Source of the DNA: Circinella minor | Taxonomy: Eukaryota > Mucoromycota > Mucoromycetes > Mucorales > Lichtheimiaceae | Length of the DNA: 64,000 nucleotides | Assembly: GCA_016758965.1 (NCBI GenBank) | Contig: JAEPRB010000124.1 | Location: 55,658-119,657 of the forward strand | Reading direction: 5' to 3' | Shown here: piece after piece, positions 1-13,225 of the stretch | Position numbering within the stretch: position 1 is the first letter of the stretch | How the letters are laid out: each line of letters opens with the position of its first letter | Position numbers and translations under genes: made by a program | Notes under the pieces: generated by a model | Seen by the model: only the letters and a program-made list of their open reading frames with translations | Told to the model about the DNA's origin: nothing | The model's database searches: none

Positions 1-352
1 TAAAAAAAAAAGAATTGTCTATTTCTTTTTTATTATTATCATTAATTTTTAGCGTAAAGTATATTCCAAGTTTTCCATTTTTTTTTATCAAGCTCAAGCA
101 AACAAAATTGTATTATTATTTTATTCTCAATCTATCCACCATCCCTTCCTTTCTTTTATTACTCTTTCCCCCCAACCTTAAATTTTTATTTATATAATCA
201 TTTTATTATTTATATAAAAACACTATAAAACATATATACCTTTTTTTTTGTATATGTAAAAAAAAAAAAAAAAAAAAAAAAAGTGGAGTCTGGAACGATG
301 AAAGAAAAAGATAAATTATGGGTTTTATTTTTTTTTAATCGTACAATATAAA
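1..352. other. Intergenic, 3' flank of chitin synthase gene
   Basis: AT-rich DNA with long A and T tracts, including a run of about 23 A at 260-282. It lies directly downstream of the stop codon of the minus-strand chitin synthase gene and probably holds its 3' UTR. I see no convincing coding region; the short frame at 15-197 is low-complexity. Confidence 0.6.
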
Positions 353-3300
353 TTAAAGTCGTCCAGCTAATGACTTTTCGATACTCTTGTTGATAAAATT
401 ACGTTTATATGTCATATCCATTCCAAATGTTTGTGAAAGCGTATCGCGCACTTGTTTCTTGGTAAGATGCATCAAATTGTGGTTGTCTAATATTCGTTCA
501 ATTTCTTTTACAATCTCGGATTCTGTTGGAAAGCGTTTAGTATTGCTTGGTATTGGAGAAGAAACTGGCGAAAATGATTTCGTTGTATGTTGTGTGTAAC
601 GATAGGAAGAAGGTGAGGAGATTACACTTGAATTTGTATTATGAGGTGGTGTTCCAATAAAACTTTCACCATGGTGAGATTTATTTGCCGTACTCTCTGG
701 ACAATAGGAGGATCCTTTGTCACATTCATCTTCTTCCCATTGTTGATCATATTCATGTTCAGCCCATCGTTTTGTTGGAATTGTAGACGGATCAAATGTG
801 GCTTCTTCTGGACTTATTGCTTTCTTTTGACCTCTTTCACCTAATACAATACGTGTGTTACCCCAAGAAAAGTCATCGAAATGCCAAAAAGCGTAGATGG
901 GTACTAAAAAGGAGAAAACAGGTACTGCAAGAATATAGACGATCATCCAACCAATATGTTCCCACTATAAAAAAGTAAATAAATAAATATGAGGAAAAAG
1001 GTTAGCTCTTCATTTTCCTCTCGCTAGCCACAAAAAAGGATACACAAAGATAATTCCTTTTTGTTTTATTGTAATAGATAGCAGCCTCTCCCTCTCTTAG
1101 AAATTTATTTTACCTTGCGTCGTAAAATGAATATAATAGCTTGTAATCCATAAACACCTGCGAGTGTAATTATGGAAATTAAAGGAACTTGACTTGTACT
1201 CGTGCTTAGTTTATAAATCAGGTAAACAAGGTAACACACAACTGCTGGCATTACCAAAGTACTAAGTAAGTCAAGCATAACAACGAACCGCATTGAAAAA
1301 CAACAAAATCCACATAATTGGGGTAGAAACATAAGTTCGCCCAAATTATGAACTGTGGAATTAATCCATCTACGCCGTTGAGATAATAAGACAGGCCACT
1401 GATCTGGTGCATTTGTCATACACGCACCATCCGATGTAAACTTGGTTTTGTAATTGGGAAAATGTTTTAAAATCAACGTGGTTAAATATCGATCTTCACC
1501 CAAATGTAATAAATTCTTCTTATGTAAAGTATCCACGAATATTTCGGCATAATCATTAATAACTGAATGGGCCACTAGAAGAGGCTTGTTATGAGTTGCA
1601 GATCTTAATCGATACATACAAAAACATCCAGGAAGACATGTCACGGAACCAAATAAAGATTCAAATGCTTTAGATAAATAATGGGAAATATAATACTCGT
1701 AAACTTGAATCATGGTCACCCAAGTATCTTTTTCATTTGATAACATCGTTTCACCACAAAGACCAACAATTTTTGGATCACGTACAAAATGTCCCACCAT
1801 CCTTGTTAATGAATGTGACAACACTTCGGTATCAGCGTCAATCATCAAGACAAATTCATAGAAACTTGGATGGACACCAATAACATTTTTAAGCTCATGA
1901 TATATAGCTAATTCCATAGGGGTCATAGGCGAATCGTAATGGACTTTGTTCAAAAAACGCATCAAGACCATTTGAGAGTCTCGTTTACCACGGTTACCAG
2001 ACTTGTGACGTTCATCAGGAGTACCGACCTTGACAACGACAATATAAGGAACACAGTGACCTGCATATTCATATAATCCAGAATACACTTTACCCATATT
2101 ATGTTGCTTTTGACCTTGTGCCAAAGATAGAAATGAGACTGGTTTTGGATCATATTTATGACTAACACCAAGAATATCCAATACAATACGTGGAGTAGAT
2201 CGATCATTACCACTTCCGACAATCATGCCATCAGCAATCAAGAATAAAAGTTTACGTTTATCATCATATTTCAAAGCGGCAATGGAATCAATAGTTTTAC
2301 GGAGTGATTCTTCACTTTCGGTATAGCAGGGGACTTGGCATACAATGAACTTGTCGTATTCTTCGTTATCATACTTATTTGTTTGCGTCAAACAAAGTGC
2401 GGCCAAGAACTTGAATAAAATCACACTGCACAGAAATATAGTAATAAGCAGTAGCAGATATTCGGAAAATAAACATTTGGGTGAATTACGTGTATCGACC
2501 TTGCCGACCAAAAATAGGTTTCGCATACATGTCAGTTGACGGATACGTTTATCTTTGTCTAGTGGTAACGCATCAAAATGTTCTGAGATGTCGGTTCCAG
2601 GTAATTGTCGAAACAATTCTGTGATGGAATTATCAATGAAGTCAGCACCCACTTTTTTTTCTTGCTCTGTTTTTTTCGCCTTGTCTTCTTGATTTTCTTC
2701 AGGTACAGGGCGAGTAGGCTCTTTCATGCCCAGTCCTCCCACCATATAAGATGTCAAATCATATACGTTGTTATGTAAAATAGCCCATCGACGTTCGGTA
2801 CTAATACCTCCTATTTGAACAGGAGAAGACGCCTGATTCTTGATATCTTCAGTATCATACCCCATAAATCCAAGCCTGTAATTTTTTCGCAAATACACCA
2901 TACGTTCAAAATACCAATCAGGTCGATAATCGTCACGGAAATATCGAAAGTCGTGATAGTGTGCATTGGAATCTGTAATATTGATACGTGTATCTAATGT
3001 TACTTCTTTTGGTATAGGTGCATTATTACCATCACAGAGAGCTGAAACTTGAACTGGGAACAAATCGCTAATATCTTGACCGGCATATTGATATAGCACA
3101 TTGGCAGGGATTACCTCGCTTGCCCAATGACGCGGAGCAAAAGCAGTTAAATCAAATACTTCACCACGAATGGTTACATACGCGTTGGCTTTATCACTAT
3201 GTGCTTGTAACTCAGACTGGGTATACAGGTCTTGATGCTGGCATAATAATTGACCAAAAAAGCAGATAAACCAAATCATAACACCACAAAGCATAAAAAT

Positions 3301-6300
3301 CAATGTACATAGAGTGACTTTTTCTCGCCAAGCCATACGAATATCTGATCGTCGCATCTTTCCCATAGAACGTAACAATAAACTTGGAATCCACCAAGTG
3401 CAAAGCCATGTCAATGTTACCCACAAACCTCGAGCTTTAGTTGTCTTGTGATTTTTATTCTCGTCTTTATTGTTGCTTTTCTTATTTTTTTTCTTTTTGT
3501 TGAATGACTTATCACTGTTTGATTTGGTAATGGTGGTTGTCTCACACACTTGTGAATCACTAGACATGGATACAGAATCAGTCGTGTAACATTGAGCGTA
3601 TCCATTGTCATCCGAATAAATGGATTCATCTTCAATGACTGATGTATCGTTTATACCACATGATTCACCATCAAACGGATCAAGCATGGATACTGCAGCT
3701 GCTGCTCCTGGAACTGCTTTACCCGTTTCTTCATCTTTTTTTTTTTTAGAATAAAATGTGTTTGTGATTAATTAGTATATAATTGTATTTTTATGTACAT
3801 GGAAAAACTACCAAGTTGTTTTCTTTTACACTTACCAAATGGAATACCTTTTGCTAAACAACGTGTTCTTCGTTGTTCACGTTTTTCAATAGCTCGTAAT
3901 TTATTTTCGAGTACCATCCATGCATATCCATGAAGATAAATCTACAAATAGTTTTTTCATAATATGATTTCTTTTTTTTTAAAAAAAAAAGCTCGATGTA
4001 TAGCTGCTTCAATACATATTAAAAAAAAAACTAATAGTAAATTACCTGTTCTTCTCCAACGACCATCATTTTATTATTCCAATTAAAAGCTCCCATGACA
4101 GCGAGACACATTTCCCGCAAGTCAGCATTCATATCCGTACTACAACAAGTACTTTGAATAATATCAGCATAACGTTCACCAAACTCGGTAATAGGAATTT
4201 TAATCTTGTATTCATGTCTAGCTCGTATTGCCAAATCCAATACATTAAACATTTGAATTTGTGCAGTCAATTTTTTTCCATCACATGAACTTGGTAAATG
4301 TAAGTCATTTGGATTCATACACAAAACCCACCAACTTTCAGTTTCTTGTAATGTACGGAAAAGTTCATCCATGGCGTCGTTAAGTTGGTAGAGTTGTTGT
4401 CCAATATGTTGTTGCTCTTCTGTCGTATTATCAGTAGCTTTGGTATTATTGTTTTTACGTTTCATGGAAGGTGATCGACGCGGTTTAGATGATTGTTCAG
4501 CGCCAACAACAGCAGTGCCGTTTAATTCAGTATTGATAGTCTTTTGTTTGAATAATTTAGTAACAAGTGTATTTTGACATTCATGACTTGTGAATAAAAC
4601 AACAAAATCAGCATTCAAAGATGCTTCATTGCATTTTTCCAAAAATTGATGACGTTGGTATGTTGCTGGACCTGTAAAATGTTGAATAGTAAATGTATCA
4701 GGTCGTTTGATGGAAAGGCATGGATGTTGTTTATTTTTAACAATAAATGGTTCCATTGTTGTTGTTGTTGCTTTTGTTGCTTCCAACATCAGTGAAATGC
4801 ATTGTTTACTATTTGATTGATATGTTGCTGGGTCCCGATCGATCGTTTGCTCTCGATATACCTCGATGTGATGATTAAATGTTTGTTGCAACATAAAATG
4901 ATGCCATTTTTCATTAGCAAAAGCCAATCGAAATTGATCAAACGACATTAAATGATTACTGTTACTACTTTTTGGCATTTCAAAACCAGGAAAATCAGTT
5001 AAACTAATAAAGTTTTCAAAGTTGGATGTACACAATTTCTTATTAATCGCTTCAACAATCCATGTAAATAATAACGAATACAATGTTTGTGCTAATAAAT
5101 CACGTTGTTTGGATGCTTGAATCGTATCCAATACCAAAGTTGTCATATCTCCGTCAACTATTTTGGTTTGATACAATAATACATTTTCTATGGCTTTTGA
5201 TTCTACACCCAAAAACAAAGCAATCAAATCCAACGTCGAGGTATTTTTGATTAGGGTTTCTTTCCCTTGTTGAGATGAAACAAATTGAATATTTCCCAAA
5301 TGCAAGATGGCCGCCAAAATTTGTGTGAGCTGTTGCCATACATCCTTGTCGGTAGCAATACCAAGTGCTTTCATATTAGATTTGAGGTCGATCCAATCAC
5401 TTCTATTGTTGGTAAATAAGGAAGAGAAGGAATGAGCCATTTCTTTGTTTTTGTACAAGTATCGAAACTGATGTGGGTCATCGAAATAAAGTGACGTTTT
5501 TTCGTCAGTATTGTTGGTAGAGTGTACAAGATAATAAAAAACTTGATAATTAGACATGGATGATTCGTCTGCAGGTGGTTCAGTAACACGGCTTTTTTCG
5601 AGTAAATAATCTAAAAATTTGGCGCCCATCATACGCCCTCGTTCATTAAGTTGTATTTCAACATGACTTCCATATCGCGATGCGTTGGTGTTACCAATGG
5701 ATCGACAATGTCCAAATGCTTCTAAAACGGCAAATGCTCGTTGAACATGTTGTTGTACTCGATTGGTCTTTTTGTTGCCTCCACTGAGTGTCATTAAATG
5801 TTCCAATGCTGCAATGCGCATATCAGATTTTCCACTTCCGCTCAATCCTCTACACCGAAAAATAACTGTTACTATTTTTTTTCTTTTTCTCTCTCTCCCT
5901 CTTTTTTTTTTGTTAAGTTATAGATTAGTTTTTTTTTTACCTGAATATAATAGATTGGTCGTTTCCCGTTCGACGTAAATGAAAATAAGCTTGATTGACA
6001 TGTTGAAAAATATGTGGATCTAACTGTTTTAGTGGTTGTTGATCTGATAACTTTGCTGGCTCTTTATATTCAGCCAAATATTGTTCGCTTATTTCAGAAA
6101 TCGATCTAGTCAGTAGATCTTTATATGGATTAACAACGATTAATGTTGAATTACGTATACGAGTAAATATCTTGTCTTGTAAAAATCGTGATCGAATTGT
6201 TGTAACAATAGCTTCTTCCGTCAAATTGTTGATATCTGTCAAGTCGCTTGTGTGCTTCATTGTATTATTATCAACATTACTATTATTATTATTAAAAGAC

Positions 6301-6302
6301 AT
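353..6302 (-). CDS. Chitin synthase with N-terminal myosin motor-like domain (class V/VII type)
   Basis: Membrane glycosyltransferase polymerising UDP-GlcNAc into chitin at growth sites. Five exons read 6302-5941, 5849-4046, 3941-3836, 3734-1114 and 964-353; all phases agree and give 1834 aa, the usual size for this class. The first ~720 residues are a myosin head: the P-loop GLSGSGKS is assembled across intron 1 (Ser replaces the usual final Thr) and a switch-II-like DFPGFE follows. Then come membrane segments near 900-920 and 1180-1206, with a cytochrome b5-like fold (~935-1020) between them. The chitin synthase core has DAD near 1387, EDRYL near 1502 and QRRRW near 1542. Further membrane segments precede FDDFSWGNTR, and a DEK-C-like domain forms the last ~55 residues. 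No IQ motif seen. The start is the first ATG, at 6302. Class V and VII cannot be separated safely by eye. Confidence 0.96.
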
Positions 6303-7331
6303 TATCAGATATATATTGTCGATTGTTTATTATTGAGGTGCTGTTGTTGTCATGTATTTTTTTCTCTGTAGTGTTTTTTATATCAGTAAATGTGTGAGAA
6401 AGAGAGTGAGAGAGAGGAGGGGGGGGAGAGAGCGTTGGTGTAATAAAAAAAAGGAGTGGGCGTTTGGATTGTACCGTTCAGCTTTTTTATTTTTTACTGA
6501 AAAAATGCAATAGTAAGATTAAATAATAAAATATTTATGTAAAAAAAAATAAAAAGAGAAAAAGAAGTATACGAGTATATTATTTGAAATGGGAAAGAAG
6601 AAGAGTAAAGAAAAAAAATATATTCTTTTTCCCGAGTTTCTTCATACCCCCCCCCTCGAACACATAAACTTATTTATCACATAATATTATACTCGTCGCA
6701 ATCTTTAACTCCTTCTGATCAACCCCTTCTTCCCCTTTTAACATATTAACTCCTAGTTATCTCTTTCTCTATTTTATCTACGTAACGTGCAAATATTACT
6801 AGCTTATTATTATCCCTCCCCTTGTATCTTCCTCCTTTTTCTACGTCCCGACATATAGATATATTTAAAAAATACAAATATGTTATTACTATTATTTGAT
6901 AGACAGTAAAAGTAGCATCATTTTTTTTTAAAAAAAAAATAACTCCTATTTGGAAAATAAATAATTGATCAGGAATATAAATTTTTTTTTACAATATTAA
7001 CTATTTCCATTGAGCAGCCAATAATGCAAATATAAGTACAGTTAGTAGGACCAAGGAAAAAATGAAACCATTATCATTAACATAATCATTTCTCGACTTG
7101 ATAATAGAAGTAGACTTGACTTATTTTTTTTTTCATATAGATAAAAATTGGTATTTTTTAATAGTGATTCCACATAACAAAAAAAAAAAGAATTGATGTT
7201 TCAGCCAAGAAAGATAATAATAATAATAGTTAGAATAATAATAATAATATAAAATAAATAAAAAAAAACATACAAATTATGTGAAATGATATATAATTAT
7301 AATGAATGGATAATTGAAAAAAAAAAAAAAA
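6303..7331. other. Intergenic region between divergent ends of chitin synthase and LigB genes
   Basis: About 1 kb of AT-rich sequence with GA-rich (6400-6440) and poly-A/T tracts. It carries the promoter of the chitin synthase gene at its left end and the 3' flank of the dioxygenase gene at its right end. No coding region, RNA gene or repeat was recognised. Confidence 0.6.
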
Positions 7332-8755
7332 CTACAACTCATCACGAGAAGTAGTCAACGATGATGATATACCATTTTTATAAGTAGGCATACGAATATC
7401 CTTTGGTAATCCAAATCCATAAGAACCCCATCCAATGGTCGCAAGATAATCTTCTAGTAATTTAATACCTTCATCATTGCCCGCAGCACCCAATGCCACA
7501 TGAAAAGGTACAAGATGCTATATTTTATAAATAACCCTGTTTAGCTCTCGATCTATCATGTCAAGTATAATTTAACCTTCCTTATACCCCTAACCTCCTA
7601 CACTACTATACTGTACCTCTGCTGTTGGATGAGATTCTCTGAATGCTTTATGTTTGCTTAATTGATTAGCAGCATCATTTCTTTCTTTACCAGTAGATCC
7701 ACAAGCTGCCTTTTCCATATCCTTATCAAAATCAATCACCCATTGTGGAGACGGTTTATCCATATTTGACCATAATAGTCGCAAGTTATGAACTGAACTA
7801 CCACTTCCAATGATGACAACACCTTCATCTCTAAATTTTTTTTTTATGAAATTATGAGTCTATCTTTTTTTTAAGACACGTTACCCATTTTCTATGTACA
7901 CAGACATATAACAAACTTTTTTTTTGTTCTTCTCATACCTGAGAGGTGCAAGTGCTTCACCCATTTTAACATGCATAGGCATGTCCTCATGACTAAATGT
8001 CGATACTTCAACTATGGGAATGTCTTTATTGGATGTCATGGCTCTTTTCAATGGAACCCAAACACCATGATCATTGCCATATTCTTGACCCTTAGCGTCA
8101 ATGCCAGCCTGCAAATAATTATGTATATATTATCAATATGATTTTTCTTTTGTAGAAAATAAATATTGATCGTTATTACTTACCTTTTTTAACAAACCAA
8201 CGACCTTTTCAGCTAATGCAGGTTCACCTTGATGATCCCAAGTTTGTTCGTAATAACGTTGAGGAAAACCATAGAAATCATAAATCAACTTTGGTTTTTC
8301 CGAAGTGTCCACTGAATAAATTGAATAATAAAAGGAAACGTCAGTCTGTTGCCCGGCTTCCTTGAAAACATTTATTTTATTTTGAAAGAAAGAGTCTGGG
8401 AGAACTTACCGAAAACAGTATTTTTGCCTGATCCTTGCCAATGGGCACTGATAATAACAATGGCTTTGGGTTTTAATTCCTTCTTCAAATATTTACCAAA
8501 CCAGCTATAAAATTCACCTGGTTTTTCCTTGTCTTCCAATAAATTGGGACCTGCATAATAGAAAGTTTAGATGATGAGAAGTTTATTTACACAGCAAAAA
8601 AAAGTATAATAGTTTGTTTTACCTCCATGCGAAACAAAGAATACGGGTGCACGTTCCATAGTAGTTGACTTTGTTGAATTAGAATAATATAAGATAGTAG
8701 ATCCTAAGGCAGATGTTGATAATTTGGTAGAATAACGACCAAAAGCCTTGAGCAT
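7332..8755 (-). CDS. LigB-family extradiol ring-cleavage dioxygenase (4,5-DOPA dioxygenase-like)
   Basis: Non-haem Fe(II) enzyme of the LigB/DODA family, which opens catechol rings such as that of DOPA. Six exons read 8755-8623, 8550-8410, 8311-8184, 8108-7939, 7830-7617 and 7517-7332 (323 aa). Family landmarks in order are FVSHGG, ISAHW, GNDHGVWVPL, GSGSSVHNLR and HLVPFHVALGAAG, whose His residues are the expected metal and catalytic ligands. The canonical family start is the internal Met at 8659 (MERAPVFFVSHGG); the first ATG at 8755 adds 32 residues rich in Ser, Thr and basic residues with no acidic residue, like a mitochondrial presequence. The protein ends in RDEL, an ER-retrieval-like tetrapeptide, which conflicts with that reading. 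The physiological substrate cannot be told. Confidence 0.9.
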
Positions 8756-9889
8756 GAACAATTAGAAAAAAAAAATCTTTGAATTTTATTTATCCACTAT
8801 ATATAAAAATACGAAACGAAAGGGCGCGGGATTGCGGAGCAAAATCGGGCTTGGTCCGATTCATTTGTAATGTATGACTGATCCATGCAAAATCACACCA
8901 TTACAATACCGCAGTTCGTTATCCAAAAAATTAATACAAGAAAATATTGTTTTGGGTAGATGTTTATAATTTAATCTATGTTGATAAAAGAAGGCAAAAG
9001 TTAGGAAAGAGTGGGGAAGTTCGGATTTATTTATGATCTATTTATAACAATGAATTGTAGCATCTTTCTATATTGTTTTGACAGACAGTGATTCTTGATA
9101 ATTTGATGGAGGAATAGGAGACGCATGGAGATAATGGGCTTTGTTGCTGGTATCATTGTTGCTATTGTTATGATAAGGTAATAAATACTCTTCTGGTTTA
9201 ATGGATTCGCATATATTAATATTGTCATTACCATAATCAGTTATAAGAATATTTGGTATATTTAAAATCTAACAAAAAAAAAGATCTGTGCATTAAATTA
9301 TCCTGTGCTACAACAGAATACATATTTGTGTATCCCCATAAAAATAATGTGTGAGAAAAATATCAAAAAGAGGACATAGCATACTATATACCTCATTGTT
9401 AAAACTAGTCTTTTTTGCTGCTATCGTTATTAGTGTAATTTTTTATTTTTGGTTCCAAGATTAAATGTTCTTCGGATGAATTATTATATGGTACTCCCGA
9501 TGATGATGTCGTCGATTGTTTCATATTAGTATTATTGTCGTAAAGTATTATAATTTCTCGGCTAAATTTACTTCCATCTTGAGTAGTCCGACAGTTTGAT
9601 ATGTAATCAAAATCACTAAGAAATAATCGCTCATCAATATCATGAAGATCATTGTATGGGAGTTATGTATTCATTTCGTTCTACCATCGTCATTTATATG
9701 TAAAGGAAATATATATATATATATATATATATGGGTGTTTAAAAAAAAGATGAGAGAAAGAAAGAAAAGTAAAAAAAAATTTATCAAGATACATAGAACA
9801 GGGGGAGGAAGTAAGGATTTGAATGACAAAGAAGTTTGTACCACATGCATGTTCTTTTTGGTATATATATACTGCTGGATGGAGAATAA
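8756..9889. other. Intergenic with unassigned coding-like stretches on the minus strand
   Basis: Two minus-strand stretches have protein-like composition: about 9640-9405 (contains DIDERLFLSDFDY, then a stop at 9405) and about 9270-9060 (contains PNILITDYGNDNINICE). Neither has a start or consistent splice sites that I can defend, and a stop precedes the first. They may be remnants of a gene or of the 3' part of the neighbouring family gene. A (TA)n microsatellite lies near 9709-9732. Confidence 0.3.
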
Positions 9890-11969
9890 TTATAATTCCG
9901 ACGTTGGGTCAAGGGTAGCGATTCCAGCACATTGATTTTGTTTTTTGGTTGGCTTGAATGGGGTAGGGGATAGAAAACCAACCAAGGAATCTTTGTTTTT
10001 TTTCATGCTATTTCGATCATCTGAATTCTTTAATTCGTTCAAGGCATTGACAGCAACATCATAATGTAACTAAGTTCAAATATAGAAGTTAATACAGAAT
10101 ATATATAAAATAATTCTCCTTTTTTTCATACATGATACTATTCTATACACACCTTGAATTTATATAAGAACTGGATGATGTTTGTAATAGGAGAAACACG
10201 AGTACGATCAATCACCAACTCTTCTTTGAGAACGCGTTCGAATTTCACCACTGTACCATTCAAACTCGGGCGCATGATCCACAATCTTAAACAGTCATCT
10301 ATATACATCCGCCACATTAATTTTATAATTCACGCATATAAATAAGCTTTACAATAAAGTATTCGATATCAATGAATGTATGAAAAATAATACTCACCTC
10401 GACCACTTGCATGTAAAAACAGAACACGAAGATTCTGAACTAACTCTTTGGAACCATATTTGTATGTTGTAATCATTTTGTTGAGCATAGCAACACAACC
10501 GTATGCACCTTTAAGATGATCGTACACATGCTTATGTTTATCAACAGAATGGCCATGTGCTTGGGAGACTTCCAGCAATAATAGTTCTAAGTGCGATTCA
10601 CTCAAGTATAAAACACCGTCAGCGTTATATTTTATATCCGATTTGAGCGTTGACACAGATTTCAAATCGGTTTCGCCAGTGCGAAAATAAGTAATATTAT
10701 CAGTGTTCGTTGCAGATACGAATAAAGCAATGGATTCCAAGAATGGCCATAACGCATAGTGGGAATATTCAATTTCAGATTCTTGGATTCGTGTTGGCTT
10801 ATCTTTACAGAGGATGGATTTAGAGCTATTCATCATATAACAACAGCAAAGCAAATATTAGTATATATTATATGCAGCATGTATATACCGCTCTCTTGCT
10901 GCTCATTATTTATTCTTAACTTACAAAGTATCGACAATTGACTGGATAAAGTGGAACTCGGAAGAATAAAATAATGATGGATAGTTGGCTTGAGAAGGAA
11001 ATATCAAAGATCGACATAAAGGTGTACCCTATCAAGAAAAGAAAAACAGAGGAGGTTGATGGGAAACATTAGCAATTTTTATAAATAAAATACACCGGGA
11101 TTATTATCAGCTTATTGGTACTTACAAGATCTTTATCGGTTATGGCATCGAGAAGATAGTCACCATAAAGTATAAGATCCAATTCTTCCACATCATCTTC
11201 CAGTAAAACATATAAAGTTAATGTTATACGTAATAGTTTATGATTTTGAAATACAACTGTATTTCATCATTTGAGGTTTATTTACCTTATTCAAAACTTC
11301 ATTATTACTTGATGCAGCTCGCTATTGTTCGGGAAAAATGGAGTGTGAGAAAATGATATATAAAGAGAATAACATACATAATAACAATAACGATAGAAAG
11401 AACAGCTTACCTTTTCACCAGCCTATGCATATATATTCATTTAAACCAAACCATATTTAGAAATAATTCAAACTCCACAATATAATCTTGAAGTTTTACA
11501 TAGTACTATCAAGTTTCATTACCTTAATGTATGTAGTTAATGAACCAACCTCACCAATCAATTGCTGCTGAACTGATGCATTCTGCATGTTGATCACGGG
11601 TCCGCCTGATTGATTACTACTACTACTGTTGTTATTGCCACTATTAGCTTGATCATTTTCAACCCCATGGGTGGTTGCTTTTGACTTTGCACTCTGTTCA
11701 AGCAAGAATAATAAAAGTAAGTATTTCTTTCTTCATCAGAACCTTAAAAAAACTACACAAAGGGAAGATCATACCAAAACCTCAATGAATATGTCGTTAG
11801 CACGGATCTTTATTTTTTTACTTCCGGATTGGCGTGCAGTGGTAATGTCTTGGATCAAATAAATGAGGAAATCGTCAACTGAATATTCGTTTACATAATG
11901 TTTTGTAGCCCCTTCAGAGGACCATTGATCGCATGGAATTTTATTAAAGTAATTTATTTTTTTGGTCAT
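9890..11969 (-). CDS. Lineage-specific protein of unknown function, Mucorales-expanded family
   Basis: Function unknown. Exons read 11969-11775, 11693-11523, 11422-11411 (only 12 nt), 11321-11286, 11196-11126, 11028-10925, 10825-10398, 10298-10153 and 10069-9890. Eight of nine fit in phase; the junction 11286/11196 does not, so there is either a one-base frameshift or an unrecognised intron. The central part reads LWPFLES, then YNADGVLYLSESHLELLLLE, then HDHLKGAYGCVAMLNKM and LRVLFLHASGRG. The first and last of these blocks resemble, from recall, a large family of hypothetical proteins in Mucorales genomes. The spaced Asp...Glu-x-Ser arrangement before a helical region faintly recalls PD-(D/E)xK nucleases; this is inference. 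A broken gene at 17.8-19.7 kb appears to belong to the same broad family. Confidence 0.5.
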
Positions 11970-12644
11970 GTTGGTGCTGTAAATAGAAGCGGAAAAAAGA
12001 GTAAAGAAAAAAAGTGAAGAAAAAGAATAAAGAAAAAAGTGAAGAAGTGAAAAGGAAAAACCGCATGAAAAAAGCGGGTCTGGAACAGAAGAAAAAAAAA
12101 AGACCAAGCATATGTAACAGTGAGCTAACAATAAAAGTGCACTGACCATAAATAAATAAACAAATATCTTTATCACACACTCCAAAATTTTTCTTGAGAA
12201 AAAAAAAGCTGTTGCTGTGAATCATTAATCTCTTTTACAATCTGAGTATTTAAAAGAAAATATTGCTGCTCACATATCTCATACGTTTACCTATTATTTC
12301 TGTCCGAATATTCAATGTCGACAAGAGCAAGAGCATCATAATATATCCTAAAACAGAGAACAAGTTCTCAAATTATAAAACATCATAAAACTCTGCATCG
12401 TCTCACATTAACAGAAAAAATATAATATGACTTCAACATCCCAACAAAGGTGTCAAAGGTGTCAAATTCAATGAATCAATGGAAAATATAATAAAAAAAT
12501 TCATTTAACAATCACTACAACCCACGTTTTTCCAACAAGGAGAATTCCAATATCATATTCCAAAAAAAATGTCGACTTGTACCTGATGGGAGCCGATAAG
12601 CAATGGATTCGAATGATAAAAATTGAAATATTGTTGTGAAGATA
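11970..12644. other. Intergenic upstream of the family gene
   Basis: A GA-rich (minus-strand CT-rich) tract at 11990-12105 directly upstream of the start at 11969 is probably promoter or 5' UTR. The rest, up to the MITE at 12645, is AT-rich with no recognised gene. Confidence 0.45.
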
Positions 12645-13223
12645 CAGGATTTTGCATTCATTTCCGGACGCAACCCCCAATTTGTTCGCTTATAAGAGTG
12701 ATATTGTTCGCTTATAATGTCAGTTTTTTTCGCTTATGATATGATATATTTTTCGCTTATGATATACTATATTTTTCGCTTATGATGGCGGCATTTTTCG
12801 CTTATGATAGCATTAATTTTCGCTTATGATATGCAATATTTTTCGCTTATAATACTTATATAATTTTCTTACTTATGAGGTCCAAGAGATTCACTTGTGA
12901 AGATTAGAGATTTATACAAATGATAGGGGGGTTTTTCGCAACTAATATCATTTTTTTTGGGTAGTGCTACACCTGCTTTTATGGGATTAACCAAATATCA
13001 CCTATTATAAGCGAAAAATATTGCGAAAATTAATGCTATCATAAGCGAAAAATGCCGCCATCATAAGCGAAAAATATAGTATATCATAAGCGAAAAATAT
13101 ATCATATCATAAGCGAAAAAAACTGACATTATAAGCGAAAAAAACTGACATTATAAGCGAACAATATCACTCTTATAAGCGAACAAATTGGGGGTTGCGT
13201 CCGGATATGAATGCAAAATCCTG
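12645..13223. mobile_element. Foldback MITE with iterated 22-23 bp units and TA target duplication
   Basis: Both ends read CAGGATTTTGCATTCAT going inwards and are flanked by TA (12643-12644 and 13224-13225), as for Tc1/mariner-type insertion. The inverted arms are about 200-220 bp long and nearly perfect. After a ~40 bp end each arm is a chain of units starting TTCGCTTAT(A/G)AT, about seven on the left; the right arm has one extra 22-bp unit (the AACTGACAT-containing unit is doubled near 13120-13160). Only about 160 bp of unique sequence lies between the arms. There is no open frame of note, so it is non-autonomous. Confidence 0.88.
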
Positions 13224-13225
13224 TA

